DNA of 64,000 bases from Rhodothermales bacterium (GCA_028284265.1 JANQRZ010000004.1:186001-250000), one strand, 5' to 3'. Shown: positions 50,857 through 60,897, counted from the first letter of the stretch. Program-made: numbers and translations. Notes: generated by a model not told the origin, from the letters alone.

Positions 50857-53037
50857 GTGATAGAGCCTCGGATTCGGGCGTTGCTCGATGCGATGACGCT
50901 GGACGAGAAGATCGGCCAGTTGTGCCTCGTGATGGGCGGCGAGGGCACCATCCCAGATTGGATCGGTGACGCCGTAGTGCGGGGCCGCGTCGGGGCCGTA
51001 CTCAACGAGGTTCACGTCGATACGGTAAACGAACTTCAGCGCCTCGCCACAGAGGAGAGCCGACTCGGGATCCCGCTGCTCAACGGCCGTGATGTCATCC
51101 ACGGCTTCGAGACCATCTTCCCGCTTCCTCTCGGTCAGGCGGCAACGTGGAACCCGGAACTCGTCGAACGTGGCGCGCGGATCGCTGCGCGAGAAGCAGC
51201 CGCGGCGGGGGCCAACTGGAGCTATGCGCCCATGCTCGATATCGGGCGCGATCCGCGCTGGGGTCGCATTGCTGAGACGTTTGGGGAAGACCCGTACATG
51301 ATCAGCGTGATGGGCGCTGCGATGGTGCGCGGCTTTCAAGGCGGGAACCTTGCAGCGCCCGACGCGGTCGCAGCCTGCGCGAAGCACTTCGCTGGGTACG
51401 GTGCCAGTGAAGGCGGACGCGACTACAACACGACGAATATCCCCGAGCACGAGCTTCGAAACGTGCACCTCGTACCGTTCAAAGCAGCGCTCGACGCTGG
51501 AGCGGCCTCGCTCATGGCCTCGTTCAGCGACCTGAACGGGGTGCCAGCCACGGGCAACCGGTGGCTATTGACCACCGTTCTGCGAGACGAGTGGGGCAGC
51601 GATGCGCTCACCGTCAGCGACTGGAACTCCGTCGCCGAGTTGTACACGCACGGGCTGGCGGCAGACCACCGCGAGGCCGCCTTCGAGGCGATGACCGCCG
51701 GGCTGGACATGGAGATGTCGAGCACCACGTACATCGACCACGTCCATGCCCTCCTCCAAGCCGGGCGCATCACGGAAGAGCTGATCGATGCCCGCGTAGC
51801 CAACGTACTGCGTCTCAAGTTCCGCCTCGACCTGTTCGAGAATCCCTACACCGACCCTGCCGCGTTTCCTGCGCCCGCCAATGCCAACCACCTCGACGCA
51901 GCCCGGCTTGCAGCTACGCAGAGTGTTGTGCTGCTCAAGAACGACGAGCGAGCGCTGCCTCTCACTGCGGACCGGCTGAGTCGCCTTGCTGTGATCGGCC
52001 CGCTCGCCGACGATGAATACGAGCAACTCGGCACCTGGGCCTTCGACGGCAACCCGGAGCACAGCCAGACACCGCTCGGTACGCTTCGCAAGCGTTTCGG
52101 CGATGCGATGGAGATTCAGTACATACGGGCGCTAGAGACGACGCGCAGCCAGAGCCGGGACGGATTTGGTGATGCCATCAAAGCCGCCAAGCAGTCGGAC
52201 GCCGTGCTGCTGTTCTTGGGCGAGGAGGCCATCCTCTCCGGCGAAGCGCACTGCCGCGCCGACATCGGGTTGCCCGGCGCGCAGGAAGCGCTCATCGACG
52301 CGCTCGCAGCGGTCGGTACGCCGCTCGTGCTCGTCGTGATGGCAGGCCGCCCGCTCACGTTGGAGTCAGTTCTCGACAAGGTCGATGCCCTCTTGTTCGC
52401 GTGGCATCCGGGCACGATGGCGGGTCCGGCACTCGTGGACCTGCTGTTCGGTGACGTTTCGCCATCGGGTAAGCTGCCGGTGACGTTCCCCCGGATGGTA
52501 GGCCAGGTCCCGCTCTACTATGCCCACAAGCATACGGGACGCCCGCCGACGCCGCATACCAGCACCCACATCGACGACATCGAGCCGCGTGCCGTGCAGA
52601 CGTCGGTCGGCAACACCTCATTCTACCTAGACGCTGGGTACACACCGCTCTTCCCGTTCGGCTTTGGGTTGTCCTATGCCGCGTTCGAGTACGCCCACAT
52701 CGAAACGAGCATCCACGAAATAATGCTTGGTGAGACGCTCACTGTGACCGCCGAACTAACCAACGTGGGCGATTGCGAGGCCGACGAGGTAGTGCAACTC
52801 TATGTCCGCGACCTCGCGGGAAGCGTGACCCGGCCCGTGCGTGAGCTAAAAGGTTTTCAGCGTGTCAGCCTCGGTCCTGGTGAGCGCACGACCGTCGCTT
52901 TCCAACTTCACACCGACGACCTCGCGTTTTACGACCGGCACATGCAGCGCGTCACCGAACCGGGTACTTTCCACGTCTGGATCGGCGGCGACTCAACCAC
53001 GGAGCTACGTACGGAGTTCGTCGTGACGGCAGGCTGA
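50857..53037 (+). CDS. GH3 beta-glucosidase
   Basis: A 726-residue protein with a GTG start and no signal peptide, so probably cytoplasmic. The GH3 N-terminal barrel (~1-320) contains GRDVIHGFETIFP, KHFAGYG (176-182) and the nucleophile Asp255 in LTVSDWNSV. The alpha/beta sandwich domain (~350-560) carries a candidate acid/base Glu in LGEEAILSGEAHCR, and a fibronectin-III-like domain closes the protein (~640-720). It likely releases glucose from short beta-glucan oligosaccharides. Last gene of the plus-strand operon, ending 8 nt before the convergent transporter gene. Confidence 0.93.
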   Translation: MIEPRIRALLDAMTLDEKIGQLCLVMGGEGTIPDWIGDAVVRGRVGAVLNEVHVDTVNELQRLATEESRLGIPLLNGRDVIHGFETIFPLPLGQAATWNPELVERGARIAAREAAAAGANWSYAPMLDIGRDPRWGRIAETFGEDPYMISVMGAAMVRGFQGGNLAAPDAVAACAKHFAGYGASEGGRDYNTTNIPEHELRNVHLVPFKAALDAGAASLMASFSDLNGVPATGNRWLLTTVLRDEWGSDALTVSDWNSVAELYTHGLAADHREAAFEAMTAGLDMEMSSTTYIDHVHALLQAGRITEELIDARVANVLRLKFRLDLFENPYTDPAAFPAPANANHLDAARLAATQSVVLLKNDERALPLTADRLSRLAVIGPLADDEYEQLGTWAFDGNPEHSQTPLGTLRKRFGDAMEIQYIRALETTRSQSRDGFGDAIKAAKQSDAVLLFLGEEAILSGEAHCRADIGLPGAQEALIDALAAVGTPLVLVVMAGRPLTLESVLDKVDALLFAWHPGTMAGPALVDLLFGDVSPSGKLPVTFPRMVGQVPLYYAHKHTGRPPTPHTSTHIDDIEPRAVQTSVGNTSFYLDAGYTPLFPFGFGLSYAAFEYAHIETSIHEIMLGETLTVTAELTNVGDCEADEVVQLYVRDLAGSVTRPVRELKGFQRVSLGPGERTTVAFQLHTDDLAFYDRHMQRVTEPGTFHVWIGGDSTTELRTEFVVTAG

Positions 53038-53045
53038 GTTCTTGC

Positions 53046-54500
53046 CTAGCCTGTCTCGCTAGCGGTGGCACCACGCCGTGCTTCTAGCTCTGCTCGCACA
53101 TCGTAGGCTGTCTCCTCGGTGATCGGGAACCGCCACACGGCCCAGATTGCAATGGCCGACGTGACTGCCGGGATGACCACGTCGAAGATGCGCATCAGGA
53201 AGAGCGTCTGTTCGGTCTGCGCGCTGCCGAGTTCCACGGCGAAGCCGGTTGCGTTGAGGAGGAAGCCGCCTGCCGCGAGCGCCGCTGCCATCCCGAGCTT
53301 GACGACCCACCAGTAGATCGAGCCGAACATGCCCTCGCGTCGTTCGTAGCTCGTGATCTCGTCGAAGTCCACCACATCGGCAATCATGGACGGGACTAGG
53401 GTGAAGAGGCCACCGAGCCCGAACGCCATGAGAGGCGCGGGGAGCATCACCAGCCACGGAATCTCCGGGTTGTAGGCCGGCCACTTCAGCAGGTAGCCCA
53501 CGACCGATATCCCGATGGCGATCATCAATGCCCGCCGCTTCCCGATCTTCGTTCCGAGCCACGTCACGAACACGACGACCGCGAATGTGGCCACCGCGCC
53601 AACCGACCCGGCATAGCCCGCGTACTGTGCGCCTAGCGTCTCGTTGCCGCCGCAGACGTAGTAGATGATCACGTAGAACTGGAACGACGCGATCAGCATG
53701 AACCCGTTGAAGATCAGGAACGTCGCTGCGCAGAGCAGGAGGAAGGGGCGTGACTGCAGCACCGTCCCGAAGCCCTGGAAGAACGACTTGAGGATGTTCA
53801 GCATCCCCCCGCTGCTAGTGGCTTTGCCTTCGGCTGTAGCTACGGCTTTGAACGGCTCGCGCAGGAAGATTGCCGGGAGCACACCGATCGCTATCACGAT
53901 GACAGCGATGATGATGGCAAGCCCCGCCGCGCCCTCGCGCTGGTTGGCGAAGAAGCCCTCGTAGGACATGATCCACAGGAACCACGGCGAGGCGACGTAG
54001 GCGAGCTGCCCGATGAAGTTGGACGTGCCCATGAGCCGCGTGCGCTCATGGTAGTCCGCCGTCAGCTCGAAGCCGAGTGCCACCCAGGGTGTCGCCCAGA
54101 CCGTGTAGGCGAGGTAGAAAAAGAGCGAGCCGATCAGGAAGTAAACGAAGTAGAACGTCTCGCTCCGCCCCTCAGGAAGCTGCCACAGGAAGATGAAAAT
54201 GAGGCCGACGGCAATGGCGCCTCCAAAGATGTAGGGTCTGCGGCGGCCCCACCGCGTCCGCGTATTGTCGGAGATATACCCCATCATGGGGTCGGTGAAG
54301 GCGTCGGTGATGCGCGGGAGCGCGCCGAGGAGTCCGACGAGTGCCGGGTTCATCCCGAAGCCGAGGTTCAGGACGATCATCATCCCGCCACTCGCACCTG
54401 CTAGCAGGTTATTGACGAAGGCCCCCAGCCCATAGATGATGCGGTGGCCAAAAGAGATACGGTCCTTCGCAGCGGTCTCGTGGTGGACGGGAGCGTTCAT
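53046..54500 (-). CDS. GPH-family (MelB-type) sugar:cation symporter
   Basis: A 484-residue inner-membrane protein with about 12 helices. The family loop GYISDNTRTRWGRRRPYIFGG lies between helices 2 and 3, and the C-terminal half has FDEITSYERREGMFGSIY, both typical of glycoside-pentoside-hexuronide symporters. It would import di- or oligosaccharides with Na+ or H+. It begins 1 nt after the stop of the phosphorylase gene, so the two are co-translated, linking uptake to phosphorolysis. Confidence 0.92.
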   Translation of the reverse strand: MNAPVHHETAAKDRISFGHRIIYGLGAFVNNLLAGASGGMMIVLNLGFGMNPALVGLLGALPRITDAFTDPMMGYISDNTRTRWGRRRPYIFGGAIAVGLIFIFLWQLPEGRSETFYFVYFLIGSLFFYLAYTVWATPWVALGFELTADYHERTRLMGTSNFIGQLAYVASPWFLWIMSYEGFFANQREGAAGLAIIIAVIVIAIGVLPAIFLREPFKAVATAEGKATSSGGMLNILKSFFQGFGTVLQSRPFLLLCAATFLIFNGFMLIASFQFYVIIYYVCGGNETLGAQYAGYAGSVGAVATFAVVVFVTWLGTKIGKRRALMIAIGISVVGYLLKWPAYNPEIPWLVMLPAPLMAFGLGGLFTLVPSMIADVVDFDEITSYERREGMFGSIYWWVVKLGMAAALAAGGFLLNATGFAVELGSAQTEQTLFLMRIFDVVIPAVTSAIAIWAVWRFPITEETAYDVRAELEARRGATASETG

Positions 54501-54501
54501 G

Positions 54502-57500
54502 CTAGCGTGCTGGTGGGAGGTCTAGGTCGATTCGTGTGATTCGTCCGGTGCGTCCGAATACCTCAGCGCTGAGGTCACGGCTGAGAGCGTCGCCTTCAAT
54601 CTCGGTCACGGTTCCGTCCACTTCAGTGATGCGAACCGCGAGCGCATCGGCGCGGCGGTAGACAACCGGAATCTGGCAGTAGGTGAACGCCAAGCTGTCG
54701 GCGTTGAGGTCAATCGTTTGCGCGTTGCCGTGAAGGTCGAGGTAGCGGAACGTCGCCGCGTTGTGGAGGAACTCATCAGCCCGAAGAAGAGCGGGGCGGA
54801 AGACAATCTGCCCATCCCGGACCAGCAGACCCAACTCGCCCCAACGGCACAGGATATCCTCTTTGACCTGGCCCGTCATGCCGGGCTGCTTCGCGCCCGC
54901 ATGGCCCGGCGTGTGGGAGTAGGCGTCGGTCGGGAAAGCGCCGTACTCTTCCGGTGTCTTGTTTACGCCGAGACCAGCCCGGATGTCGTAGTAGGCAGCG
55001 GCGAGGCGTTCGAGGACAGTGGCATCTTCTCCGGCAGCGTGGGCGCGGAAGAAGGTCTCTTGGGTAGCGAGGGCGAGTTTGGAGACCATGTGCCAGTAGA
55101 TGCTTCCTAGTCCCTCGTAGCCGAAAAACGTGCCCGAGCGCCCGGTGTAGGCGCGGTGGTTAAAAATCTGCTCGAACGTGTCGAGCACATGCTTTGCCTC
55201 GCGGTCCACGAGGTCGGCGTATCCCTTCGCGCGGAGGGCGTCGAGGGCAGTCTGCACACTGGACTTGTTGCGGAAGGTGCCGTTGAAATGGATGCCGCCG
55301 CGCCGGTCCTGCACGATGAGGCTGCGGTCGCCGTCAGCAATCAGGGTTCGGAGCAACTCCGATTCAGCTACCGCTTCGGGCGGGAGGTTGTTCTTCGAGA
55401 GGAAGTCCGGGAGGTCACGGTCGGGGTAGAGGGTGTAGCTGTGCTGGTCTGGGCGGTAGAGGTCGCTCATCCGCATCGCTTCGAGCACGTCGGCGGACGC
55501 TTCGGGGGAGAGCACACCGGCGTCGAGCGACGCGACCTGACCTTCGAGCATCGCGTAGAGATGCGACACCGAAACCTCGTCGCCCTCGACCGCCATCAGG
55601 TTGTAGGCGTGGAAGAGGCCATCGTCGCGCCGGTTGACCGCGATGGTATGATCTAGGAACGCTGTCGCTCGTTCGATGAGGGCTTGGATGTCGGTATAGG
55701 CAACCTCGTCCGTCTCACCGGAAAGGCCAGCCTCGTAGAGCCGTTCGCGGTGGGTGCTCCCGGCAAGGCCGAGGGCATCGACGATCTGCTTGCGCTCGGC
55801 ATCGCTCAGGTTGCGGCCTGCGAGGTCTGCGTGCTGCTCGAAGGCTGCTGCGACGTTGCCTAGCAACTCGGCGACCTCCGCAGAGAGTGTGGTGTGCTCT
55901 CCCGGGGCGTCGCTAAGTAGGGTACGGAGGAAGGCGAGGTACCGCCGGACGGCGAAGAGGGTCACCATCGAGACGCCGTTGCCGACGAGCGCGTTGTTGG
56001 CGTCGTTCCACTCGGGGCGCTGGGTGTTCATCCAGATGCCGCCCTCGGGGATGAAGTTGGTCAGCTTGGCGAGGACCGTGACGAGGAGCTTCTCGGCAAA
56101 CGTCACCCGAAGCACGTTGCCGCTGCCGTCCCATAGCAATTTGCCGTCGGCCCCGACGGATGCCACACGCTCAGCGATGCGCTCCTCTTCGTCGTCGTCA
56201 TAGACGACGGTGTCGTGTGGGTTGCGGAGGAGGTCAGCGTAAGGCTTGATCCGGTAGGGGACGTTCGCATAGCTGTATAGCCGACGTGCGAGGATGTCGC
56301 TCAGGCGGCCCGGGTCATGGTCGTGGAAGAGGGTGAGAAGGCGGAGGAGGTAGATGATCTGGTGGTCGCCCCAATAGCCGATGTACGACCACGGGTCGTC
56401 CGGCTCGATGATCTCCCAGTCGATGCCCTCGTCGGTGATCCGGTACGGGTTGTAGCCGTCGGCGGTCGAGGCGTTGACGAAGGTGGCGATGATCCCTTCG
56501 AGGAAGCCGGGGAACGAGCGGCTGAGTGCTTCCCAGTTTTGGAAGATGTCGCGCCAGTTGCCCTCGTAGCCTCGCTTCATCGAACCATCTTGGTTCGTGG
56601 TCTCGATGGAGAAGTGGTTCCACGGGCGGCTCGGGTCCCCGTGGCGGCGGCTGAAGTGCAGCGGGAGATAGGTGGTGCAGAGTCGTTGCAGGTCCGCGCT
56701 TCCTGCTTGCGCCGACTCGTGTAGGGCTTGGATGGAGAGACGCTGGGGAAGGCCGTTGAACCAGTCTGCGTGGGCCTCGGCGACGGGCGCGTTGAAGTGG
56801 GTGATGTAGGCGCGTACGTCCTCGCGGTTGACGACGTAGCCCTCGTCGAAGATGCCGCCCCGCATGATGTTGAAGAGGACGTTCATCCGGTGGCGCGCGG
56901 TCGTCATACGCTCGCCCGTGCGCTGCTCACCATCGGATGCGGCGATGAGGTAGCGAAGCCGGGCGCGGCCAGCCTCGATGTCGCGGTTCAGGTCGTCGCG
57001 GAGCGCGTCAGGGTCGGCAAGGCGGTCTTGGAGGTTGATTACATCAGCGACGTCCTGCTCGATGTCCGCTACGAGATCCCAGTCATGCGCCTCGCCCGGA
57101 TCGAGGTTTAGTGTAGCGTGAACGAAATACGCTCCCCGCTCGGCGCGCACGGCGTCTTCGGTCTTGACGGCGTGCCCGGTACGGAAGCGGTCGAGCTGGC
57201 GCGCTGAGAGCAGGATGGCTTCGGCGTCAAGGCCAACAGACCACACGGTGGTCGCCTTCAGCGCTTCGCTCGGCTCGGCTTTGTCGACGGGGATAGCGCT
57301 CAGGGTGAACAGCCCGAGGGGTGTGTTAGGGACGCGCTCGTTCTTCTTGTACGCATCGGCGAGGACGCTCCGCTCGGTTTGCATCGAGCGTTCGATCCCG
57401 TAGGGCATCAGGTTTTGCACGCCGTCGAGAAGGCGCACCGAGACGGGGCCAGAACCGTGGTTCTTCAGCACCGAGCGCTTGACGAACCCAAACGTTTCGC

Positions 57501-58023
57501 TCGTCTGCCACGTAATCGAGAAGGTGAGACCGAGGTCCTCATTGACTTCCTCGAAACGGAGCGTATCGCCGTGTATGCTCTTGTAGAGCGTGCGTCGGAC
57601 GGCGTAGAGTCCGGCATAGCGATCCGAAAACGGTTCCCAGAGCGAGTGCCGAGCCTCGCCATTCTGAGAACGGTTGACCAGAAAGAGCGTCTTCGGCCCG
57701 GTCAGGTCGCGCGCGTCGTGAATCTTGTCAACCGTCGTGTAGGGGAAGAGCGCATGCTCCGGATTGCCCCTCCCCGCCGAGACAGAACCATTGCTGGAGG
57801 CGAAGAGCCAGTGGTCCGTGCCGCTTACGACAGAGATAAAGAAGGGCGGCATCCGGTCGACATTCTCGATCCGGTAGAAGCGCATACCGTCGCGCTCAAC
57901 GAAGTCGCCCTCCACCGGGTGTCGCTCGGTCCGAAGGGGTGTGCGGCCTACGTAGATGGGAGTCGTGTCCGAGGTGGGCACTGGCTCCGTAGGGAGAGAG
58001 AGAGTCGCTTCAGTCACTGACAT
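54502..58023 (-). CDS. large GH94/GH149-type beta-glucan phosphorylase
   Basis: A 1173-residue cytoplasmic protein started at MSVTEATLSLPTEP; the start lies 14 nt inside the preceding gene. An N-terminal beta-sandwich (~20-330, with SVVSGTDHWLFASSNGS and GNPEHALFPYTTVDKI) precedes an alpha/alpha-barrel. Asp674 in RPEWNDANNALVGNG matches the catalytic WND of clan GH-Q phosphorylases. GH94 enzymes are usually ~800 residues; the ~1100-1200 length and the glucan context favour GH149 (beta-1,3-glucan phosphorylase) or GH161. It would use phosphate to release glucose-1-phosphate from imported oligosaccharides. Family number is an inference; the phosphorylase fold is well supported. Confidence 0.82.
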   Translation of the reverse strand: MSVTEATLSLPTEPVPTSDTTPIYVGRTPLRTERHPVEGDFVERDGMRFYRIENVDRMPPFFISVVSGTDHWLFASSNGSVSAGRGNPEHALFPYTTVDKIHDARDLTGPKTLFLVNRSQNGEARHSLWEPFSDRYAGLYAVRRTLYKSIHGDTLRFEEVNEDLGLTFSITWQTSETFGFVKRSVLKNHGSGPVSVRLLDGVQNLMPYGIERSMQTERSVLADAYKKNERVPNTPLGLFTLSAIPVDKAEPSEALKATTVWSVGLDAEAILLSARQLDRFRTGHAVKTEDAVRAERGAYFVHATLNLDPGEAHDWDLVADIEQDVADVINLQDRLADPDALRDDLNRDIEAGRARLRYLIAASDGEQRTGERMTTARHRMNVLFNIMRGGIFDEGYVVNREDVRAYITHFNAPVAEAHADWFNGLPQRLSIQALHESAQAGSADLQRLCTTYLPLHFSRRHGDPSRPWNHFSIETTNQDGSMKRGYEGNWRDIFQNWEALSRSFPGFLEGIIATFVNASTADGYNPYRITDEGIDWEIIEPDDPWSYIGYWGDHQIIYLLRLLTLFHDHDPGRLSDILARRLYSYANVPYRIKPYADLLRNPHDTVVYDDDEEERIAERVASVGADGKLLWDGSGNVLRVTFAEKLLVTVLAKLTNFIPEGGIWMNTQRPEWNDANNALVGNGVSMVTLFAVRRYLAFLRTLLSDAPGEHTTLSAEVAELLGNVAAAFEQHADLAGRNLSDAERKQIVDALGLAGSTHRERLYEAGLSGETDEVAYTDIQALIERATAFLDHTIAVNRRDDGLFHAYNLMAVEGDEVSVSHLYAMLEGQVASLDAGVLSPEASADVLEAMRMSDLYRPDQHSYTLYPDRDLPDFLSKNNLPPEAVAESELLRTLIADGDRSLIVQDRRGGIHFNGTFRNKSSVQTALDALRAKGYADLVDREAKHVLDTFEQIFNHRAYTGRSGTFFGYEGLGSIYWHMVSKLALATQETFFRAHAAGEDATVLERLAAAYYDIRAGLGVNKTPEEYGAFPTDAYSHTPGHAGAKQPGMTGQVKEDILCRWGELGLLVRDGQIVFRPALLRADEFLHNAATFRYLDLHGNAQTIDLNADSLAFTYCQIPVVYRRADALAVRITEVDGTVTEIEGDALSRDLSAEVFGRTGRITRIDLDLPPAR

Positions 58024-59320
58024 AGAAGGGAATGTTGGCGTGGGCCGCGTGGCCTTGGCCGTCGTAGATGTAGACAAAGAGGCGGTAGGCACCGGACTCA
58101 TCGGGTGCAGCCACCGTCGTTTGGGCGGCATCCGGCGTAGCGACCGCTTCAGACAGGAGGTCGGGTACGCTCTCGTCGTCGCCGCCGTGGCTCAGGTCCG
58201 TGCTCTCCTTGCGGACCTCCCACGCATAGCGTAGCGCGTCGCCGTCGGGGTCAAACATGACGATCTCCGCCGGAGTGGTTTGGCCGGGTGCGAGGGTGAT
58301 GCCGTCGTAAGCGGTTTGGCCGCCGAGGGTGACGGATTGGATACGCGATGTGCGATTCTCGGGCCACGCGCCGTTCCAGAGATAGTGCATCACGTCCACC
58401 GACTCGGTCTCCTCGCCCGTGGGGAGGAAGAGACCATACCACGTCGGGGTGCGTTCTTGCTTCTGGCCCCACAGGAAGACGTAGGAGCCGAGACCGTGCG
58501 TCGTGTCAGACGCGATGGCTGTCTCGTAGCGCTCGCGGTAGAGATCAGCCTTGACCGTACTGTCGTTCTCGATGGGCGCGCCCCACGGCGTCGTGGCGAT
58601 TTCCCAGTGGCCGGTTGCGCCCCACTCAGTGACCATATAGGGCCCGTCCCAACCTGCCTCGTCGAGCCGCTGTTCAAGGTTCTCGATATCGGCGTAGAAC
58701 TGAACACTGAGGAGGTCGAGGTCGGGGGCGCGCACCTTGATCTCATCGACGAGGTCTTTGCTGATTCCGGCGAGCATCGTTGTGGTCAGGTGGTTCGGGT
58801 CGATCTCATGGATCATCTCCGAGATTTCGCCGACGGCGTCCCAGACCTTTGGGTTCGTCGCTTCGAGGTTCAACTCATTGCCGATGCCCCACATCAGAAG
58901 GGCCGGGTGGTCTTTGTACTTCATCACCTCGGCGCGGATGCGCTCCAACTGCTCGGCGACCGCCTCTTCGTCGTCATAGTCGAACCCGAAGACGCCGCGT
59001 CCTTGGCCGGGGCGCTCACGGGCGACCTCCAAGCCCATCGTGACGAGGAGGCCGTTGGCGTAGGCTTCGTCCAAGACCTCCAGCCCGGTCTTTTGTCCAT
59101 TGTCGGTGCGCCAGGTGCGGAACGAGTTGGCCCCGTGCTCGGCCAGCCGCCCGATATCGCCGAACTCCAGCCCCGCGCCCTTGATATAGAACGGCTCGCC
59201 ATCGACATGAACCTGATAGCGCCCGTCCTCATGTAGAAGTTCTACATGAACGGGGCCTTTGGCCCCGTCGGTGAGGGCGGAGGCGTCAGAGACGGTATCG
59301 TGGTAGGCAGTCGGCAGCAT
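58010..59320 (-). CDS. cytoplasmic clan GH-A glycoside hydrolase, paralogue of the 48399 enzyme
   Basis: A 436-residue protein without a signal peptide when started at MLPTAYHDTVSDAS. It parallels the secreted enzyme throughout: FYIKGAGLEFG, NSFRTWRT, acid/base Asn148-Glu149 (WGIGNELN), nucleophile Glu232 (VTEWGATGHWE), WGQKQERTPTWYGLF and the same C-terminal Ig-like domain (FDPDGDALRYAWEVRKESTD). The likely role is hydrolysis or transglycosylation of imported oligosaccharides. It overlaps the phosphorylase gene by 14 nt and follows the sugar-porter gene by 38 nt. Confidence 0.82.
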   Translation of the reverse strand: MLPTAYHDTVSDASALTDGAKGPVHVELLHEDGRYQVHVDGEPFYIKGAGLEFGDIGRLAEHGANSFRTWRTDNGQKTGLEVLDEAYANGLLVTMGLEVARERPGQGRGVFGFDYDDEEAVAEQLERIRAEVMKYKDHPALLMWGIGNELNLEATNPKVWDAVGEISEMIHEIDPNHLTTTMLAGISKDLVDEIKVRAPDLDLLSVQFYADIENLEQRLDEAGWDGPYMVTEWGATGHWEIATTPWGAPIENDSTVKADLYRERYETAIASDTTHGLGSYVFLWGQKQERTPTWYGLFLPTGEETESVDVMHYLWNGAWPENRTSRIQSVTLGGQTAYDGITLAPGQTTPAEIVMFDPDGDALRYAWEVRKESTDLSHGGDDESVPDLLSEAVATPDAAQTTVAAPDESGAYRLFVYIYDGQGHAAHANIPFYVSD

Positions 59321-59358
59321 GGAGACGCAGGCAGTCGGGTTCGCAGTGGGGCGTTTGC

Positions 59359-60897
59359 TCAAGAGGTGCGGACGAGTTGGGCTTCCAGCTCTTCGAGCGA
59401 CTTGCCCTTTGTTTCGGGCACGATGAAGATGACGAACACGAGGCCGACCGCGGCGAAGATGCCGTAGATCAGGAAGGTCAGAGAACTGCCGAGCGTCGCC
59501 AACTCCCACGGGAAAATCTGCTGCACGAGGAAGCTGACCGCTGAGTTGATGAGGCCGACGAACGAAATCGCGATGCCACGAATCCGGTTGGGGAACAGCT
59601 CAGAGAAGAGCACCCACATCACCGGGCCGAGCGAGATGGCGAAAGATGCAACGAAGCCCAGAATGCCGATCAGGATCAGCATCGGGTTCATCGAAATAGC
59701 GGATGTGATGAGCGGGGCCTCGAAGGCCGTCGCGGCCTCTACCCCGATAGCACCTTGGAGGGCGGTCTTGAAAGCCACATCGCTGTCGAACGTCTGCCCG
59801 ATGAGCGGTGTGAGAGCATCGGCTTGGGCGGCGTCTACAATAGCTGTTGCCTCTGCCGGGAGCGTATACGTTGCCTGACCGAAGCCGTAGGCCAGAATCA
59901 TCATACACGCCGTAATGCCGATCAGGCCGATGATGAGCAGCGGTTTACGGCCGAGCTTGTCGATCAGGGCGATCGCGAGGAGGGTGAACACGAGGTTGAT
60001 CACGCCCACGAAGATGGCCTGTACAAACGACGCATCGGTTCCAATGCCGGACTGCTCGAAGATGGTCGGTGCATAGAAGAACACCGAGTTGATCCCTGTG
60101 GCCTGCTGGAGCACGCCGATCACGATGCCGATAGTCAGGACGAGCCGGAGCGAGGGCGCGAGCAGGTCGCGGATGCTGCCTTTTTCCAGTTCGGCGTCCT
60201 TCGCCATGCTCTTCTGGATCTCATCCAGTTCTTGCACCGCCGCTACATTTCCGACGGCCATTTGCATGATGGGGAGCGCCTCGTCTTTGCGGCCTTGCAT
60301 GAGCAGCCAGCGCGGGCTACGCGGCACGAAGAACAGGCCGACGAAATAGAGGACGGCGGGCATGGTCTCTAGCCCGAGCATCCACCGCCACTCGTTGCCC
60401 GCAATCATGGGTGTCGAGTCGGCGAGTTGGAGAATGAGGTAGTTCGTAAAAAAGGCCACCGTGATTCCGATCACGATGTTCAACTGGTTGAACGAGACCA
60501 TCTGGCCCCGGACCTCGGGTGGGGCGATCTCGGCGATGTAAAGCGGTGCGATGATGAGCGAAGCGCCCACGCCAAATCCACCGATCATCCGCGCAATCAC
60601 CAGAACGGTAAACGACGGGGCGAAGGCCGACGCAATAGCTGATATCGCGTACAGAATAGACGCAAAAAAGAGAATACGTCGCCGTCCAAACCGGTCGCTC
60701 AGTGGCCCCGCGGCCATCATGGCGAGTGTGGCAGTCAGCGTAAGAGACGCGACGGAGAAGCCAAGCTGGGCCTTCGACAGCGAGAACTCAGTCTCGATAA
60801 ATCCGACAACCCCGGAGATAACGGAGGCATCGAAGCCCATGAGAAAGCCGCCGAGTGCGACGATCAGGGCGGTTCGGATGACGTACAGGCGGTTCAT
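59359..60897 (-). CDS. MFS sugar-porter family transporter
   Basis: A 512-residue inner-membrane protein with 12 predicted helices. Sugar-porter signatures are GPLSDRFGRRR, PLYIAEIAPPEVRG, VPRSPRWLL, LIDKLGRKPLL, and the closing VPETKGKSLEELE. The extracytoplasmic loop before the ninth to tenth helix (~residues 345-390) is unusually long. It probably imports glucose or a disaccharide by proton symport. It complements the GPH symporter in the same gene series. Confidence 0.93.
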   Translation of the reverse strand: MNRLYVIRTALIVALGGFLMGFDASVISGVVGFIETEFSLSKAQLGFSVASLTLTATLAMMAAGPLSDRFGRRRILFFASILYAISAIASAFAPSFTVLVIARMIGGFGVGASLIIAPLYIAEIAPPEVRGQMVSFNQLNIVIGITVAFFTNYLILQLADSTPMIAGNEWRWMLGLETMPAVLYFVGLFFVPRSPRWLLMQGRKDEALPIMQMAVGNVAAVQELDEIQKSMAKDAELEKGSIRDLLAPSLRLVLTIGIVIGVLQQATGINSVFFYAPTIFEQSGIGTDASFVQAIFVGVINLVFTLLAIALIDKLGRKPLLIIGLIGITACMMILAYGFGQATYTLPAEATAIVDAAQADALTPLIGQTFDSDVAFKTALQGAIGVEAATAFEAPLITSAISMNPMLILIGILGFVASFAISLGPVMWVLFSELFPNRIRGIAISFVGLINSAVSFLVQQIFPWELATLGSSLTFLIYGIFAAVGLVFVIFIVPETKGKSLEELEAQLVRTS

